Positions 50,623 to 59,309 of a stretch of DNA of 64,000 nt are shown in pieces (the first letter of the stretch is position 1; every line of letters starts with the position of its first letter). A model generated the notes under the pieces. It was not told where the DNA came from. It did not search any database and saw only the letters and a program-made list of their open reading frames with translations. The DNA is from a bacterium (lineage in GTDB: Bacteria > UBP6 > UBA1177 > JAKLFG01). Location: assembly GCA_022709425.1 (NCBI GenBank), contig JAKLIW010000014.1, positions 1 through 64,000 of the forward strand. The letters run 5' to 3'. The translations under genes were made by a program, and so were the position numbers.

Positions 50623-52739
50623 ACGACCCCCTCCTTGGCGCGTCGTTTACCGAAGGCAAGGCTTTCGATGCCGTGCACATCGAGGATGATCGATACGCGG
50701 CCGTCGCCGAGTATCGTGGCGCCGCTGGTTCCTTCGATGCGGCGGTAGTTCGTGTCGAGACTCTTGATGACCGCCTGATGCTGGCCGATAACATCGTCGA
50801 CCATGAGCGCCATCCGGCGGGTGCTCGCCTCGATGATGATGACGATCGCCTCCTCCGGGTCGGTGACCGCCGTCTCGAAACCGAGCAGTTCGTAGAGCCT
50901 GATGAGGGGAAGATATTCACCGCGGAACTCCATCAGTTCGCCCTTACCCTCGATGGTTTTGATGCTGTCCAGACCGGGGCGGACCGCCTCGATGATCGAC
51001 AGGAGAGGAATGGTGAGTATTTCGCTGCCGACCGCGACGCGCATTCCGTCGATGATGGCCAGCGTCAGGGGCAATTTTATGCGGAACAGGGTGCCGTTCC
51101 CCTTTTCGGAGTAGACCTCGATGCTCCCGCGCAGGCTCTCGATATTGCGTTTCACCACGTCAAGCCCGACGCCGCGCCCCGACAGTTCGGTCACTTTCTT
51201 CGCGGTCGAGAAACCGGGCAGGAACAGGAACCCGTAGAGCTCCTGCTCGGGGACCTCGGCCCCCTTGGGGACGATGCCCAGTTCCACCGCCTTGCGCAGT
51301 ATCCGTTCCTTGTCGATGCCGTAACCGTCGTCCTCGACCTCGACGATGATCTTGCCCTCCTGCTGGTAGGCGCGCAACCAGACGCTCCCCTCCACCGGTT
51401 TGCCGCGTTTAAGGCGTTCTTCGGGCTGTTCTATCCCGTGGTCGACCGAGTTGCGGATGAGATGCTTGAGCGGATCGTCGATCCGTTCGATGACCGTCTT
51501 GTCCAGTTCGGTCTCGGTTCCCGAAAGGTAGAGATTTATCTTTTTTCCCAGATCGTTGGCGATATCGCGCACCACCCGCTGGAACCGTCGGAAGGTCGCC
51601 TCGATGGGTATCATCCGGACCCGCATGACCTGTTCCTGCACATCGCGGCTGATCCGTTCGAGCTGGTCGAGCGTATCGTTAAGGTCGCGGTTATGCGACA
51701 GCGTGCTCGACTGGATGAGTTGCGCCATTCGCGCCACGCCGATCACCATCTCTCCCACGAGGTTCACGAGTTTATCGAGTTTGCCGGTATCGACGCGCAA
51801 GGTCGAGGTCTGCGTCAGTTCTTTCGACCGTTGCTGACGGCGGAGCACTTCGTCGAGCACGCCGGAATCGACCTTCTTCTGCTCGATCAATATCTCTCCC
51901 GACCGTTTCTGTTCCTTTATCGCGTTGTCGAGATCGTGCTGATCGATCAGGCCTTCCTCTTCGAGGATCTCCCCCAGTTTCTTGTCGGCGTACAGAAGGT
52001 CGACGCCTTCCTTGAAGCGGCTGGAAATATCCTCAAGCGAGATGGTGTTGTCGTCGCGTACGAAGATGAAGATATTCTCGATGGCCGACAAAGGCTTGGC
52101 GGTGCGAAGAACCAATTCCCAACTCAAATAGAACTTGTCATGCTGGATACGGTCGATCGCCGGGATGCCTTCCATGTCACAGCGGACGCGAACGATCTCG
52201 CCCTGTTCGCTCAGCTCTTTGAGCAACAGCAACGGGTCGGTTCCCGAGCTGTAGATGTCGGGACGGAATTTGAGGACGATGTTGATGTATTTCTCGTTGA
52301 AACCGTCTTTGGTCTCGACCGGTCTTTTGGGGGTATTCTCCGAGGGGATATCAATGCCCTGATAACGTTTCAGGGATTCGGTATTGCGGAGCATCTCATG
52401 GCGGAACGATTCGGGGATCCGGTCGGGGCGTTGTTCGATGAGCCGTTTGAGGATATCAACCGATTCGAGAAGCAGAGAAATGAGCTTCTGCGACGCTCGA
52501 AGTTCTTCTGCCCGCAGGCGGGCAAGGATATTTTCCAGTTCATGAGTGAAGTCGGTCAGTACGGCGAATTCGACCATCCCCGAACTGCCTTTAAGTGTAT
52601 GGACCGAACGGAAAACGCGGTTGATGAGTTCGGTGTTCTGCAGATCCTTTTCGAGCTCGAGAAGATCCGCTTCCAACCCGGTCAGAAGTTCGCGCGATTC
52701 TTCGACGAAGATGTGATAGAGCCCGTCCTTGTTGAGCAT
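50619..52739 (-). CDS. cheA: Chemotaxis histidine kinase CheA with an extra central module
   Basis: A 706-residue kinase. HPt/P1 has His47 in FRSVHTLKGSSGMVEF. A P2-like domain (about 150-240) follows. Then, before the dimerisation helix, comes an inserted module (about 245-310) with two copies of the pattern LGEILEEEGLIDQHDLDNAI, like the small domain at the N-terminus of type II secretion/pilus ATPases. P3 is RVDTGKLDKLVNLVGEMV. P4 shows LIRNSVDHGIEQPEER, DDGYGIDKERIL and GRGVGLDVVKRNIE. P5/CheW ends the protein. The start at 52739 has aggggcgg upstream; a longer frame runs into cheY and is rejected. It lies seven bases after cheY. Confidence 0.95.
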   Translation of the reverse strand: MLNKDGLYHIFVEESRELLTGLEADLLELEKDLQNTELINRVFRSVHTLKGSSGMVEFAVLTDFTHELENILARLRAEELRASQKLISLLLESVDILKRLIEQRPDRIPESFRHEMLRNTESLKRYQGIDIPSENTPKRPVETKDGFNEKYINIVLKFRPDIYSSGTDPLLLLKELSEQGEIVRVRCDMEGIPAIDRIQHDKFYLSWELVLRTAKPLSAIENIFIFVRDDNTISLEDISSRFKEGVDLLYADKKLGEILEEEGLIDQHDLDNAIKEQKRSGEILIEQKKVDSGVLDEVLRRQQRSKELTQTSTLRVDTGKLDKLVNLVGEMVIGVARMAQLIQSSTLSHNRDLNDTLDQLERISRDVQEQVMRVRMIPIEATFRRFQRVVRDIANDLGKKINLYLSGTETELDKTVIERIDDPLKHLIRNSVDHGIEQPEERLKRGKPVEGSVWLRAYQQEGKIIVEVEDDGYGIDKERILRKAVELGIVPKGAEVPEQELYGFLFLPGFSTAKKVTELSGRGVGLDVVKRNIESLRGSIEVYSEKGNGTLFRIKLPLTLAIIDGMRVAVGSEILTIPLLSIIEAVRPGLDSIKTIEGKGELMEFRGEYLPLIRLYELLGFETAVTDPEEAIVIIIEASTRRMALMVDDVIGQHQAVIKSLDTNYRRIEGTSGATILGDGRVSIILDVHGIESLAFGKRRAKEGVV

Positions 52740-52746
52740 GCCGCCC

Positions 52747-53127
52747 CTAGCGCACGAATTTCTTGACGACCCAGAGCAACTGTTCGGGCTTGAACGGTTT
52801 GACCAGCCATCCCGCTGCGCCCGCCGCCTTGCCCTCCATTTTCTTCGCGTTCTCGGCCTCGGTGGTGAGGACGAGTATGGGGACATATTTGTATTCGCCC
52901 TTCTTTACTTCGTTGATGAAGCCGATGCCGTCGAGATTTGGCATATTGATGTCGGTGATGATCATGTCGAGTTTGGTGCCGGCCGACTGCAGATCGCGCA
53001 GTTTGGCGAGCCCGTCAAGCCCGTCTTTAGCCTGTATGACGGTGTATTCGGCTTCGGTCAGGACGAAGTTGACCGATGCCCGCAGGGTGGCCGAATCGTC
53101 GACGATCAGGATCGTTCTACTGCTCAT
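52747..53127 (-). CDS. cheY: Single-domain response regulator CheY
   Basis: A 126-residue receiver with the full set: acidic pair VDDSATLRAS, acceptor Asp59 in IITDINMPNLDG, Thr in LVLTTEAENAKK and Lys in GWLVKPFKPEQL. It should accept phosphate from CheA. The ATG at 53127 (MSSRTILIV) is preferred over a nine-codon extension and overlaps the STAS gene end by 11 bases. No output domain is attached, so it acts by binding another protein, which in the absence of flagellar genes could be a gliding or pilus component. Confidence 0.94.
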   Translation of the reverse strand: MSSRTILIVDDSATLRASVNFVLTEAEYTVIQAKDGLDGLAKLRDLQSAGTKLDMIITDINMPNLDGIGFINEVKKGEYKYVPILVLTTEAENAKKMEGKAAGAAGWLVKPFKPEQLLWVVKKFVR

Positions 53128-53413
53128 GCGTCGCCCCGTTGAATAGTTTCGCAAGTCCCATGATACGGAGATCGCCGGCCATGTCGCGCGGCATATTGCG
53201 CCACACCACGGCGCCGCCCTGTCGGGACCTGATCCACGACAGGAAAAGTTGTATGGTGGCGCTGTCCCAGACCTCGGCGCCGCGCAGATCTATCGTCAGA
53301 TCGTTTTGCCTGACCTGTAAATTCCGCAGAAAGGTCTGAATGGCCGCGCCGGAGTTGACCGTAAGATCGCCCCCGATGAAGGCCGTGTCGCCCGAAAGCC
53401 GGAAATTCGCCAT
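53117..53413 (-). CDS. STAS-domain protein 2
   Basis: A 98-residue single STAS domain resembling anti-sigma antagonists. The conserved turn is LTIDLRGAEVWDSATIQLF, with Ser at the position usually phosphorylated by an RsbW-like kinase. It lies two bases after STAS protein 1 and overlaps cheY. It may be a substrate of the ATPase at 45696-46184. The sequence is less typical than the other STAS protein. Confidence 0.82.
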   Translation of the reverse strand: MANFRLSGDTAFIGGDLTVNSGAAIQTFLRNLQVRQNDLTIDLRGAEVWDSATIQLFLSWIRSRQGGAVVWRNMPRDMAGDLRIMGLAKLFNGATHEQ

Positions 53414-53415
53414 CG

Positions 53416-53724
53416 CTATCTCTCTATCGGGATGAGCTTGTCGAGCCGGATCGCCTTGAAAAGGGTATAGACATCGTCATTGATGCCGGTTATCAGTATC
53501 TCGCCGTTGCGGTTCTTTATGCGCTTGTAGAACAGGAGTATTTTGCCGATGCCGGCCGAATTGATAAAAGAGACATCGGTAAGATCGAACGATACGGTAC
53601 GCGGGTTGACCTCGAACGCTTTGTCCAGCGCCTCTTGGAAATCGCCCGCCCCTTCGTTGTCTATGCGTCCCGAGACCGAGATCGCCAGTACATTGTCTTT
53701 TTTCTGTATGGTGTAACTGAACAC
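53416..53724 (-). CDS. STAS-domain anti-sigma-antagonist-like protein 1
   Basis: A 102-residue SpoIIAA/RsbV-like STAS domain: VLAISVSGRIDNEGAGDFQEAL, then VSFDLTDVSFINSAGIGKILLFYKR with the phospho-acceptor Ser in NSAGIG. It is the first gene of the 14-gene operon, starting at GTG (53724) with a strong AGGAGGT ribosome site. Pairing with the RsbW-like ATPase further down is inferred from family behaviour. Confidence 0.9.
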   Translation of the reverse strand: MFSYTIQKKDNVLAISVSGRIDNEGAGDFQEALDKAFEVNPRTVSFDLTDVSFINSAGIGKILLFYKRIKNRNGEILITGINDDVYTLFKAIRLDKLIPIER

Positions 53725-53790
53725 GAGACACCTCCTCCGAGAAGCCGCTCTTACCCTCTACACGCGCGTACCAAAAAATAAAACAGCTCA

Positions 53791-53818
53791 ACTATACACG
53801 AAAGAAAGGTGAGGTCAA
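53791..53818 (-). promoter_or_regulatory. Predicted promoter of the STAS/chemotaxis operon
   Basis: On the minus strand TTGACC (53818-53813) and TATAGT (53796-53791) are 16 bases apart, giving a leader of about 60 bases to the GTG at 53724. No other strong promoter was noticed within the operon. Confidence 0.55.
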
Positions 53819-53900
53819 ATTTTTCATTATTTTAACACCGCTCTTTGAAGGGTGTTGCCCGGTACGAATTTTATTGCAATCGGATCGTGAAATAAGTACG

Positions 53901-54452
53901 ATGCCGCCGGTGATGGTTAATGGGAATACGGTGCGTTATTTCACACTCATACTGATATTCGTGTTCATGGCTCCGGGCTGTAAAAAGGAGTCGCCTCCGG
54001 CCGTCGCAACGCCCGATGCGGACAGCATTCTCTCGTCGGTCCCGGTCGCTCCTCCCGTCCGATCTCTCGTGCAGGAGCCCCCGGTGGTCATCGTTGAGGC
54101 CGATATCGCGCTCTTTATGAGCCACTTTCCGGGGGTCAACGAGATCGCGGAGCGTTACAACGTGGAACTCGATAAAAAGACTAAGAATCCCGGCATCGTG
54201 AGGAGTGAAGGACAGATCGAGATCAAGCGGCACCTCAAAGAGAAAGGTCTTGATTCACGCCTATTCATGCGCAAGGCGGCCAAGATCATTCGAGGATGGC
54301 TCGCGTTGCGGATACTGAGCGATCCCAATATCTCCGACAAAAAAAGCGCCAGTAGCTATCTGCGGCCTTTTTCAGCAGAAGAACGGGCGATCTTGGAAAA
54401 ACATTATGACGAATTGTCGACCGTCTTGAAAGATGCTTCCGTGAAATTATAG
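53901..54452 (+). CDS. Small lipoprotein, function unknown
   Basis: A lipoprotein of about 183 residues with signal TLILIFVFMAPGC; the Cys would be lipidated. A Pro/Val-rich linker follows, then a helical domain (about 75-180) with VVIVEADIALFMSHFPGVNEIAERYNVE, RLFMRKAAKIIRGWLALRIL and RPFSAEERAILEKHYDEL. I do not recognise a family. The start is uncertain: ATG 53901, ATG 53913 and GTG 53931 are all possible, and none has a strong ribosome site. It is divergent from the chemotaxis operon and converges with the oxidoreductase operon, ending 13 bases from it. Confidence 0.65.
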   Translation: MPPVMVNGNTVRYFTLILIFVFMAPGCKKESPPAVATPDADSILSSVPVAPPVRSLVQEPPVVIVEADIALFMSHFPGVNEIAERYNVELDKKTKNPGIVRSEGQIEIKRHLKEKGLDSRLFMRKAAKIIRGWLALRILSDPNISDKKSASSYLRPFSAEERAILEKHYDELSTVLKDASVKL

Positions 54453-54465
54453 CGGTCGGGTCGCG

Positions 54466-55002
54466 TCAGACGAGGCTCATCCCCAACTCTATCGCCTGCT
54501 TGTTTATCGGTATCATGTTGTGATGGCGCGCCGGGAGCGTGTCCTTGAGCGCTTCGAGGAGCGTTTCGGGCTTCACCAGCGGGTTGACCTTGATCAGCGC
54601 GCCGAGGGTGACCATGTTCATGACCTTGACATCGCCCAGCACCGAACCCGATTTCTCGATGGCCGGTATCGGGAATATCTTGATGTCTTTGCGGGTCGGC
54701 GCCTCTTTGATGACCGAGCTTTCCCAGAAGAGCATGCCGCCCTTCTTGACCGCTCCTTCGAACTTTTTGAGCGACGGCAGATTGAATACCACCACCACAT
54801 CGTACACCTGCACGACCGGCGACGATATCGGCTGATCACTCACATTGACCATCGCGTAGGCGGTGCCGCCGCGCATCTCGGGGCCGTAGGAGGGCATCCA
54901 ACTGACCTCTTTCCCTTCCTTCATCGCGGCGTACGCGATAAGCTTGCCCATCGACAGGACGCCCTGTCCGCCGAACCCGGCGAATATCATCTCCTGCAAC
55001 AT
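54466..55002 (-). CDS. 2-oxoacid:ferredoxin oxidoreductase, gamma subunit
   Basis: A 178-residue gamma subunit of the pyruvate/2-ketoacid ferredoxin oxidoreductase family. The signature is EMIFAGFGGQGVLSMGKLIA at the start, then VSWMPSYGPEMRGGTAYAMVNVS and NMVTLGALIKV. It completes the complex that oxidatively decarboxylates a 2-oxoacid to the acyl-CoA with reduction of ferredoxin. The ATG at 55002 has ggaga upstream; a longer frame overlapping the beta gene is rejected. It is the last gene of the operon. Confidence 0.93.
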   Translation of the reverse strand: MLQEMIFAGFGGQGVLSMGKLIAYAAMKEGKEVSWMPSYGPEMRGGTAYAMVNVSDQPISSPVVQVYDVVVVFNLPSLKKFEGAVKKGGMLFWESSVIKEAPTRKDIKIFPIPAIEKSGSVLGDVKVMNMVTLGALIKVNPLVKPETLLEALKDTLPARHHNMIPINKQAIELGMSLV

Positions 55003-55013
55003 ATCAGTTCTCC

Positions 55014-55778
55014 TTACTTGGTGGTTGTCGCCGTCACATCCTTGTACACGCCCAGCGGATAGTAGGCCATCTGCTGGTTGGCCATCCAGTCGAGCGACTG
55101 TTCCGGGGTGCATTTCCAGCCCGACGGACAGTTCGATATGAATTCAAGGAACACGGTGCCGAGTTCCTGTTTCTGCATCTCGAACGCCTTGCGGATGGTC
55201 TTTTTCGCCTTGCGGACGTTGCCCGGGGTGTTCATCGAAAGCCGTTCCGAGTAGGCGACGCCGTTGAGCGTGCCGACGATCTCGGCCATCTTGAGCGGCC
55301 AACCGACCTTCTTGACATCGCGGCCGTAGGGGCTGGTGGAGGTCTTCTGGCCTTCGAGCGTGGTGGGGGCCATCTGACCGCCCGTCATGCCGTAGATGCC
55401 GTTGTTGACGAAGAAGAAGATGAATTTCTCGCCGCGGTTGCAGGCGTGGAGCGTCTCGGCGGTGCCGATGGCGGCCAGATCGCCGTCGCCCTGATAGGAG
55501 AAGACATATTTGTCGGGATGCATCCGCTTGATGGCGGTCGCGACCGCTCCGGCGCGTCCGTGGGCCGCCTGCTGCATATCGATGTCCATGTAGTCGTACG
55601 CGAAGACCGAACAGCCGACCGGACTTACGCCGATGGTGTCGTTCTGTATCCCCATCTCCTCGACCACTTCCATGATGATCTTATGGAGCGTCGAGTGGAG
55701 ACAGCCGGGGCAGTAGTGCATACGTTGCGGCAGGAGCGTCGCGGGCTTCTGATAGACCAGTTCGTATCCTTCCTTCAT
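55014..55778 (-). CDS. 2-oxoacid:ferredoxin oxidoreductase, beta (TPP) subunit
   Basis: A 254-residue thiamine-pyrophosphate subunit. Key blocks are HYCPGCLHSTLHKIIMEV with the cluster-binding or structural Cys residues and VGCSVFAYDYMDIDMQQAAHGRAGAVA. The TPP/Mg motif is SYQGDGDLAAIGTAETLHAC, with FVNNGIYGMTGGQ after it. It binds the alpha subunit encoded immediately upstream (one base gap). Substrate is not decided by this chain. Confidence 0.95.
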   Translation of the reverse strand: MKEGYELVYQKPATLLPQRMHYCPGCLHSTLHKIIMEVVEEMGIQNDTIGVSPVGCSVFAYDYMDIDMQQAAHGRAGAVATAIKRMHPDKYVFSYQGDGDLAAIGTAETLHACNRGEKFIFFFVNNGIYGMTGGQMAPTTLEGQKTSTSPYGRDVKKVGWPLKMAEIVGTLNGVAYSERLSMNTPGNVRKAKKTIRKAFEMQKQELGTVFLEFISNCPSGWKCTPEQSLDWMANQQMAYYPLGVYKDVTATTTK

Positions 55779-55779
55779 C

Positions 55780-56862
55780 TTACTTCTCCTTCAGGTGTTT
55801 CTTGATGACATCGAGGATCTCTTCGGCGGTCGGGATGATGCCGCCCTGACGGCCGTAGAAGTGGACCGGCTTGCGGCCGTTGGAGACGAGCTGCACATCT
55901 TCGACCATCTGGCCGCAACTCATCTCGACCGACAGGAAGAACTTGACGGCGGGCTTTTTGGCCAGTTCGTCGAGTTTCTTTTTCGGGAAGGGCCACAGCG
56001 TGATGGGGCGGACGAGTCCCACCTTGAGCCCCTCGGCGCGGGCCAGATCGACCACCTTCTTGGTGATGCGGCTGGTCACGCCGTACGCTACGAGCACCAC
56101 ATCGGCGTCGTCGGCGTGGTAATTCTCGAAACGGACCTCTTTATCCTCGATCTCCTTATACTTCGCCTGCAGGCGGAAATTCACCTTCTCCATTTTCTCC
56201 GATTGGATGTTGAGGGAGGTGATGACATTGCGTTCGCGGTCGGGGGTCTTCCCCATGGTCGCCCACGGTTTTTCCTTGCGCGACGCCGACGGCGGTTCGT
56301 AGGGGCGCTGCGGGGGGAGATTGACCTTTTCCATCATCTGCCCGATGGCGCCGTCGGAAAGGATGAGCGCCGGGCCGCGGTATTTATCGGCCAGATCGAA
56401 CGCAAGTACCGTCAGGTCGACCATCTCCTGCACGCTGTTGGGGGCGAGCACGATGTTGCGGTAGTCGCCGTGACCGCCGCCTTTGACCGCCTGAAAATAG
56501 TCGCCCTGCGACGCCTGAATGGTGCCCAGACCGGGGCCGCCGCGCTGGACATTGGCGAAGACCGTCGGCAACTCGGCGCAGGCGATGTAGGATACCGCCT
56601 CCTGCATCAGCGAGTAGCCGGGCGAACTGGTGGTGGTCATCACGCGGGCGCCGGCTCCCGACGCGCCGTAGAGCATATTGGCCGAGGAGACCTCGGATTC
56701 AGCCTGAAGAAGAACATATTTATGTTTCGGCTCCTCGCGGGCGAGGTACTCGACCACCTCCGATTGCGGGGTGATGGGATAGCCGAAATAGCCATGCATG
56801 CCGGCGCGGATGGCCGCTTCGGCAAGCGCCTCGTTGCCCTTCATGAACTTGACGTCAGCCAC
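55780..56862 (-). CDS. vorB: 2-oxoacid:ferredoxin oxidoreductase, alpha subunit (VorB-like)
   Basis: A 360-residue alpha subunit beginning VKFMKGNEALAEAAIRAGMHGYFGYPITPQ and continuing YVLLQAESEVSSANMLYGASGAGARVMTTTSSPG, then GGPGLGTIQASQGDYFQAVKGGGHGDYR. This pattern fits the VorB group (3-methyl-2-oxobutanoate) rather than the pyruvate or 2-oxoglutarate types, though substrate assignment by sequence alone is soft. It follows the ferredoxin gene by 24 bases. Such enzymes supply reduced ferredoxin or acyl-CoA in anaerobes. Confidence 0.9.
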   Translation of the reverse strand: MADVKFMKGNEALAEAAIRAGMHGYFGYPITPQSEVVEYLAREEPKHKYVLLQAESEVSSANMLYGASGAGARVMTTTSSPGYSLMQEAVSYIACAELPTVFANVQRGGPGLGTIQASQGDYFQAVKGGGHGDYRNIVLAPNSVQEMVDLTVLAFDLADKYRGPALILSDGAIGQMMEKVNLPPQRPYEPPSASRKEKPWATMGKTPDRERNVITSLNIQSEKMEKVNFRLQAKYKEIEDKEVRFENYHADDADVVLVAYGVTSRITKKVVDLARAEGLKVGLVRPITLWPFPKKKLDELAKKPAVKFFLSVEMSCGQMVEDVQLVSNGRKPVHFYGRQGGIIPTAEEILDVIKKHLKEK

Positions 56863-56886
56863 TGCTTCCTCCTTCTATCCGTTCCG

Positions 56887-57111
56887 TTAATTCTTCTTGC
56901 GGTACACCGTGATCGCCGCGTCGGGGCAGATGACCCCGCAGTTGGCGCAGCCGGTGCACTTGTCGGGTTCCTTGAGGAATGCGTAATGCAGACCGTAGGA
57001 ATTGGTGTCCGTCATGTTCATGTCCAGACACTTGACCGGGCAGTAATGGATGCACAGCGCGCATCCCTTGCACCCTTCGACCGAGATCTCGACGAAACCT
57101 TTCGCTGCCAT
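56887..57111 (-). CDS. 2-oxoacid oxidoreductase ferredoxin subunit (delta)
   Basis: A 74-residue protein with two 4Fe-4S motifs: CKGCALCIHYCPVKC and CTGCANCGVICPDA. It passes electrons from the TPP subunit to external ferredoxin. It is the first gene of the four-gene operon, with ribosome site ggagga and a predicted promoter at 57158-57186. Confidence 0.95.
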   Translation of the reverse strand: MAAKGFVEISVEGCKGCALCIHYCPVKCLDMNMTDTNSYGLHYAFLKEPDKCTGCANCGVICPDAAITVYRKKN

Positions 57112-57157
57112 TATCTCCTCCGAAATTCATAGGACCGTAAACTACCCTACGCCGGAC

Positions 57158-57186
57158 ACCCTAGCACGCCGAAAAACAAAATGCAA
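57158..57186 (-). promoter_or_regulatory. Predicted promoter of the oxidoreductase operon, abutting a repeat
   Basis: On the minus strand TTGCAT (57186-57181) and TAGGGT (57163-57158) are 17 bases apart, 47 bases before the ferredoxin start. The -35 box lies at the outer edge of the repeat at 57178-57220. Confidence 0.45.
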
Positions 57187-57220
57187 GACAGAGGGGTCAG
57201 TCCTCAACACAAGACATTTT
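57178..57220 (+). repeat. Solo copy of the transposase-end repeat (left island boundary)
   Basis: The core ggggtcagtcctcaacac (57193-57210) is followed by aagacatttt. It matches, in inverted orientation, the right end of the transposase unit (61813-61840). The match also extends outward through aaatgcaa. No transposase gene is attached here. Confidence 0.75.
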
Positions 57221-57290
57221 GCGATATCTTGACGGGAAAACAAATCCATCGCACTATGAACATCATGTCCCGGGTGTGAGGTGAACGATC

Positions 57291-59309
57291 TTGATGACGC
57301 ACGAATTCTCTTACACCGCTACGAACGAAGAGAAAGCCTACACCCCGCCCGACATCACCATCGACGATGAATTGGTCAGCACCCCGACCGCACGGCGCTA
57401 CAACCGCGACGGTCAGTTGACCGAGATCGAGCGGCCCGACGGCGCTAAACTCCAGATCATGTACGACTTCGGGACCGGCCGCTACGACCACACCGACTAC
57501 CTCGCGCCCGACGCGGCCGAACCGATACAACTTATCGTGCCCGACTATGAAGAACTCGGGAACCGCGACCTCAAGAGCCTCACCTACGGCGACGAAACGC
57601 TTTCCTTCTCTTGGTACGAAGACGGCCTCAAGAAGAGTGAGACATGGGCCGGGACCGTGAATGGGACCATCCGCTGGAACTACGACCTCTCCCGTCGTCT
57701 TGAGCAACTGGTGATAGGGGAAAGCGCCCCCATCATCTACGCCTACGACGACTTCCAGCGCATCACCGACATCGGCGCGCTCGGTATGACCTACCACCCG
57801 ACCGACCTCGACAACCTCACCTACTCGGCGGGGAAACTCGATACCGTCACCATCGGCACGGCCGTAACGGAATTTGCCCTCTACGACCCGAAAGGGATCC
57901 CCGGCCGGGTCCATCACCGCGCGGCGGGCGGGGACCTCCTCTCGTTCGAATATCAGCGCACCAACGACCGGATCACCTACATCCAAGGGAACAACCCGTC
58001 ACAGGATCGGCAATACACCTACGATCGTTTCGGCCGTTTGACGAAAGTACAGGACGGCAATGGCGCGACCGTGGGTTCATACTGGTACGACGAAAACGGG
58101 AACCGCACCTTCAAGCAAAGCCTTGCCACCGGTCAGGTGACCGCCTCCTACAACGCCCAAGACCAACTCACCCGGTACGGGACGACGACCTACCGCTATA
58201 CCCGCAATGGGGATCTTGAGACCAAGACGACGCTCGCGGGGATAACGACCTACCGGTACAATGCGCTGGGGAATCTCGATCAGGTAATCTTGCCAAACAA
58301 CAGCGTCATCGGGTATACTTACGACGCGCAAGGGAGGCTGATAGCGAAACGGGTGAACGGGGGAGTGGTGGAACGATTCATCTATCAGGATCAGTTGAAC
58401 CCGGTGGCGAAGGTCGATGAGGAGGGGAATGTCCTCGAACTCTATGTGTACGCCGAGAAGGAGCAGGTGCCGAGTTACATGGTGAAGGGCGGGACCACCT
58501 ACCGGGTCATCAGCGACCATCTGGGAAGCGTGCGGATGGTGGTGGATGCGCAGAGCGGCACCGTGGCGCAGGAGATCGCGTATGACGAGTTCGGCACTGT
58601 GCTCTCGGACAGCAACCCCGGCTTCCAGCCGTTCGGCTTCGCGGGCGGCGTCTATGACCTCGACACCAAACTCGTCAAATTCGGTGCCAGAGACTACGAT
58701 CCCGAAGTGGGCAGGTGGATAGAAAAAGATCCCATCATGTTCGACGGCGGGTTGAACCATTACGCCTATGCGAATAATGATCCGGTAAATAAGATAGATA
58801 TCACGGGTGAGAAGCCGGGGGACCTGTTCGATACAGCGGAGCAAGCCGCTCACGATGCGGCATTCTTTACCCTTAATACATTCAAGGATGCGCCGTACGT
58901 TGAGTATCTTGCCGAGATTTACACAGAGAAAGTCAATGGGGAAGAAAAGTACAAATACGAGAGGCCGTACAAGGGATTAATCAATGATCGAACAGAAGGA
59001 CTCGTTGATTTTGTAGAGTTTAGAATTAAAGAAAGAGGAAAAAATTTCTGGGGTATTTGGCACAGCCATGTAAGGCACAAGCAGCGAGGATATTGGTCCA
59101 GACAAAAAGGGGAATATGTGTCCGAATGGGAAGGGACCTCCAAACTCTCAGGAAGTTGGGAAAAGAAAACAGGAGATTGGGGGCTTGCGAGAACGATGGG
59201 AATGGTAGTTTGGGTTTCCCTTTTCAATTCGACTTTTCCTGATGTGGCTCCCGTTCTCATACAACACGGATGGGAACCAGAAGCACAATTTTACATGTGG
59301 GGAAACTGA
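57291..59309 (+). CDS. Rhs core fragment with JAB/DUF4329-like C-terminal toxin tip
   Basis: A 672-residue Rhs-type protein lacking the usual long N-terminus and signal peptide. Residues 1-500 are YD repeats (YDDFQRITDIGAL, YTYDRFGRLTKV, YRYNALGNLDQV) ending in the core motif FGARDYDPEVGRWIEKDPI and DPVNKIDITGEK. The variable tip (about 505-672) starts EQAAHDAAFFTLNTF. It carries the pattern of DUF4329/JAB metalloproteases: EIYTEKVNGEEKYKY...PYKG, then H591-S-H593 in GIWHSHV, and Asp629 in TGDWGLAR. These could bind zinc. The tip DNA is clearly AT-richer than the core. It starts at TTG just after an in-frame stop, so the N-terminus is probably lost. Its stop overlaps the ankyrin gene. Confidence 0.8.
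   Translation: MMTHEFSYTATNEEKAYTPPDITIDDELVSTPTARRYNRDGQLTEIERPDGAKLQIMYDFGTGRYDHTDYLAPDAAEPIQLIVPDYEELGNRDLKSLTYGDETLSFSWYEDGLKKSETWAGTVNGTIRWNYDLSRRLEQLVIGESAPIIYAYDDFQRITDIGALGMTYHPTDLDNLTYSAGKLDTVTIGTAVTEFALYDPKGIPGRVHHRAAGGDLLSFEYQRTNDRITYIQGNNPSQDRQYTYDRFGRLTKVQDGNGATVGSYWYDENGNRTFKQSLATGQVTASYNAQDQLTRYGTTTYRYTRNGDLETKTTLAGITTYRYNALGNLDQVILPNNSVIGYTYDAQGRLIAKRVNGGVVERFIYQDQLNPVAKVDEEGNVLELYVYAEKEQVPSYMVKGGTTYRVISDHLGSVRMVVDAQSGTVAQEIAYDEFGTVLSDSNPGFQPFGFAGGVYDLDTKLVKFGARDYDPEVGRWIEKDPIMFDGGLNHYAYANNDPVNKIDITGEKPGDLFDTAEQAAHDAAFFTLNTFKDAPYVEYLAEIYTEKVNGEEKYKYERPYKGLINDRTEGLVDFVEFRIKERGKNFWGIWHSHVRHKQRGYWSRQKGEYVSEWEGTSKLSGSWEKKTGDWGLARTMGMVVWVSLFNSTFPDVAPVLIQHGWEPEAQFYMWGN

Noticed and set aside
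53834-53856. Inverted repeat AACACC...GGTGTT between the chemotaxis operon and the small lipoprotein
   Set aside because: A six-base stem is too short to claim an operator or terminator, and it overlaps neither predicted promoter box.
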